From positions 1 through 8,045 of the forward strand of contig CAYZPY010000114.1 of the NCBI GenBank assembly GCA_964480425.1: DNA of 8,045 bases, given 5' to 3'. The position numbers and the translations under genes were made by a program. A model generated the notes under the pieces. That model was not told the DNA's origin. It saw nothing but the letters and a program-made list of their open reading frames with translations, and made no database searches. Source of the stretch: CAYYMD01 sp964480425. Lineage in GTDB: Bacteria > Planctomycetota > Phycisphaerae > SM23-33. Positions 7,320-8,045 of this stretch are shown in pieces (within the stretch, counting starts at the first letter, position 1; every line of letters begins with the position of its first letter).

Positions 7320-7323
7320 TCAA
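7295..7323 (-). promoter_or_regulatory. Candidate sigma70-type promoter for gnd
   Basis: Reading the minus strand, TTGAAT (complement of 7318-7323) and TAATAT (complement of 7295-7300) are separated by exactly 17 bases. Each matches four of six bases of the usual consensus, including TTGA and the TA...T positions. Transcription would start near 7288, leaving a leader of about 32 bases with a strong GGAG site. The -35 overlaps the stop codon of the upstream gene. The promoter would allow gnd to be expressed apart from the mtaB-like gene. Confidence 0.45.
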
Positions 7324-8045
7324 GCGCCCGTCGTGTCGGCATTCTCGGCGGTGAGTCCGTCATCCCTTACGCCGGTGATTTTGAGGTTGACGACCAGGCC
7401 GGTGATGTCGCGCCCGGAGTCGGGGAAGTAGACCCTGATGTAGCGGTCGGTCATGGCGCGGCGCCGGGCGGGCGGGTCGCCGCGTCGGGGCGACTCGACC
7501 AGGGCCTCGAGCCGGTCGCCCACGAACCGCCTTCGGTAATCGCATGCCAGTCCGTCCGACAGGTCCAGCAGCCGGGCGTGCCTGTCTTTGACGACGGCGG
7601 GCGCGGGACAATGCGCCTTCCACTTGTGCGCGGTCGTGCCGGGTATAGGCGAAAACGGGAATATGTGAACCCGAGAGAAGCCGGCAAACCGCACCATATC
7701 CAGCGTCGCGCGGAAGTCCTCGTTCCTCTCGTACGGGAAGCCCACGATTACGTCGGTAGTTATCGCGGGGCGGTCGAACGCGTTGCGAATCTTCTCCACG
7801 GCGCGTCGGTATCCGCGGGGGGTGTACTGGCGATTCATTTTTTCCAGTATGCCCCCGGCGCCGGACTGAAGCGGCAGGTGAAAATGCGGCGCGAAGTTTG
7901 TCGCGTCTCGGCAGGCGTCCAGCAGTTCGTCTGTCACGTCGCCGGGCTCCAGACTGCTCAGTCGCAGGCGCCACAGGCCCGGTATGTGCGAGATTCGCCG
8001 CACCAGTTCCGCCAGCGGCTCCCGTCCTTGCGCCGCCGCCCAGCG
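7320..8045 (-). CDS. mtaB: MtaB-type tRNA t6A37 methylthiotransferase, C-terminal part
   Basis: Radical-SAM enzyme that adds a methylthio group to t6A at position 37 of ANN-decoding tRNAs. 241 residues are visible and the frame is open through the right edge, so the start, the N-terminal MTTase domain and the CxxxCxxC cluster motif lie outside. A GTG at 8003 is not the true start, because the 14 codons ahead of it (RWAAAQGREPLAEL) continue the family alignment. Visible landmarks are LRLSSLEPGDVTDELL (27-42), FHLPLQSGAGGILEKMNRQYT (55-75), ITTDVIVGFP (95-104) and HIFPFSPIPGT (127-137). A TRAM domain follows from about 175 (VGDRLEALVES). SSLEP and MNRxYT favour MtaB over MiaB. Two variants stand out: GFPGE reads GFPYE and the SxRPGT Arg is replaced by Ile. 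The C-terminus ends in a short nonconserved tail. It is 63 bp upstream of gnd in the same direction. Confidence 0.88.
   Translation of the reverse strand, partial: RWAAAQGREPLAELVRRISHIPGLWRLRLSSLEPGDVTDELLDACRDATNFAPHFHLPLQSGAGGILEKMNRQYTPRGYRRAVEKIRNAFDRPAITTDVIVGFPYERNEDFRATLDMVRFAGFSRVHIFPFSPIPGTTAHKWKAHCPAPAVVKDRHARLLDLSDGLACDYRRRFVGDRLEALVESPRRGDPPARRRAMTDRYIRVYFPDSGRDITGLVVNLKITGVRDDGLTAENADTTGA

Noticed and set aside
1..8045. Mobile element, CRISPR array, defence island or RNA gene
   Set aside because: No transposase or integrase motifs, terminal or direct repeats, spaced repeats, tRNA cloverleaf or long noncoding gap was found. All sequence but short gaps is accounted for by coding regions.

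Overview
The window is a GC-rich bacterial chromosome segment, densely packed with genes and carrying no mobile element, tRNA, rRNA or CRISPR array that I could find. A CBM9-like extracellular domain, a lineage-specific membrane-anchored helical protein, and a siroheme-dehydrogenase / cytochrome c assembly protein / glutamyl-tRNA reductase cluster together suggest a Gram-negative bacterium of the Planctomycetota or a neighbouring lineage. That placement is inference from gene content and style, not from a marker gene.

Left part (2-5797, all + strand): six genes in one direction with gaps of 24, 19 and 23 bp, a 4-bp ATGA overlap, and a 4-bp gap, so they are probably one operon. The order is: the 3' end of a gene with a CBM9-like domain; an unrecognised 324-residue protein with one N-terminal membrane anchor; pabB (aminodeoxychorismate synthase component I, pABA/folate); a Met8/CysG-N type precorrin-2 dehydrogenase (siroheme); a short HemX/CcsA-type four-helix membrane protein; and hemA (glutamyl-tRNA reductase, first committed step of C5 tetrapyrrole synthesis). 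The last three form a recognisable tetrapyrrole block: HemA feeds the pathway, the dehydrogenase diverts precorrin-2 to siroheme, and the HemX/CcsA-like protein is of the type linked to HemA level or heme handling.

Right part (5799-8045, - strand): gnd (6-phosphogluconate dehydrogenase, oxidative pentose phosphate pathway) runs tail-to-tail into hemA with a single base between the stop codons. Upstream of gnd is the 3' end of an MtaB-type tRNA methylthiotransferase gene that runs off the window. The 63-bp space between them is AT-rich and holds a good candidate promoter for gnd, with a 6-bp inverted repeat over its -10 element.

Most of the window is ordinary housekeeping sequence. I do not see a new defence, mobile or RNA system. 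The points most worth a second look are the half-length HemX/CcsA protein with a degenerate tryptophan-rich motif, the unrecognised anchored helical protein inside the operon, the one-base hemA/gnd convergence with a nearby hairpin, and the palindrome over the gnd promoter.
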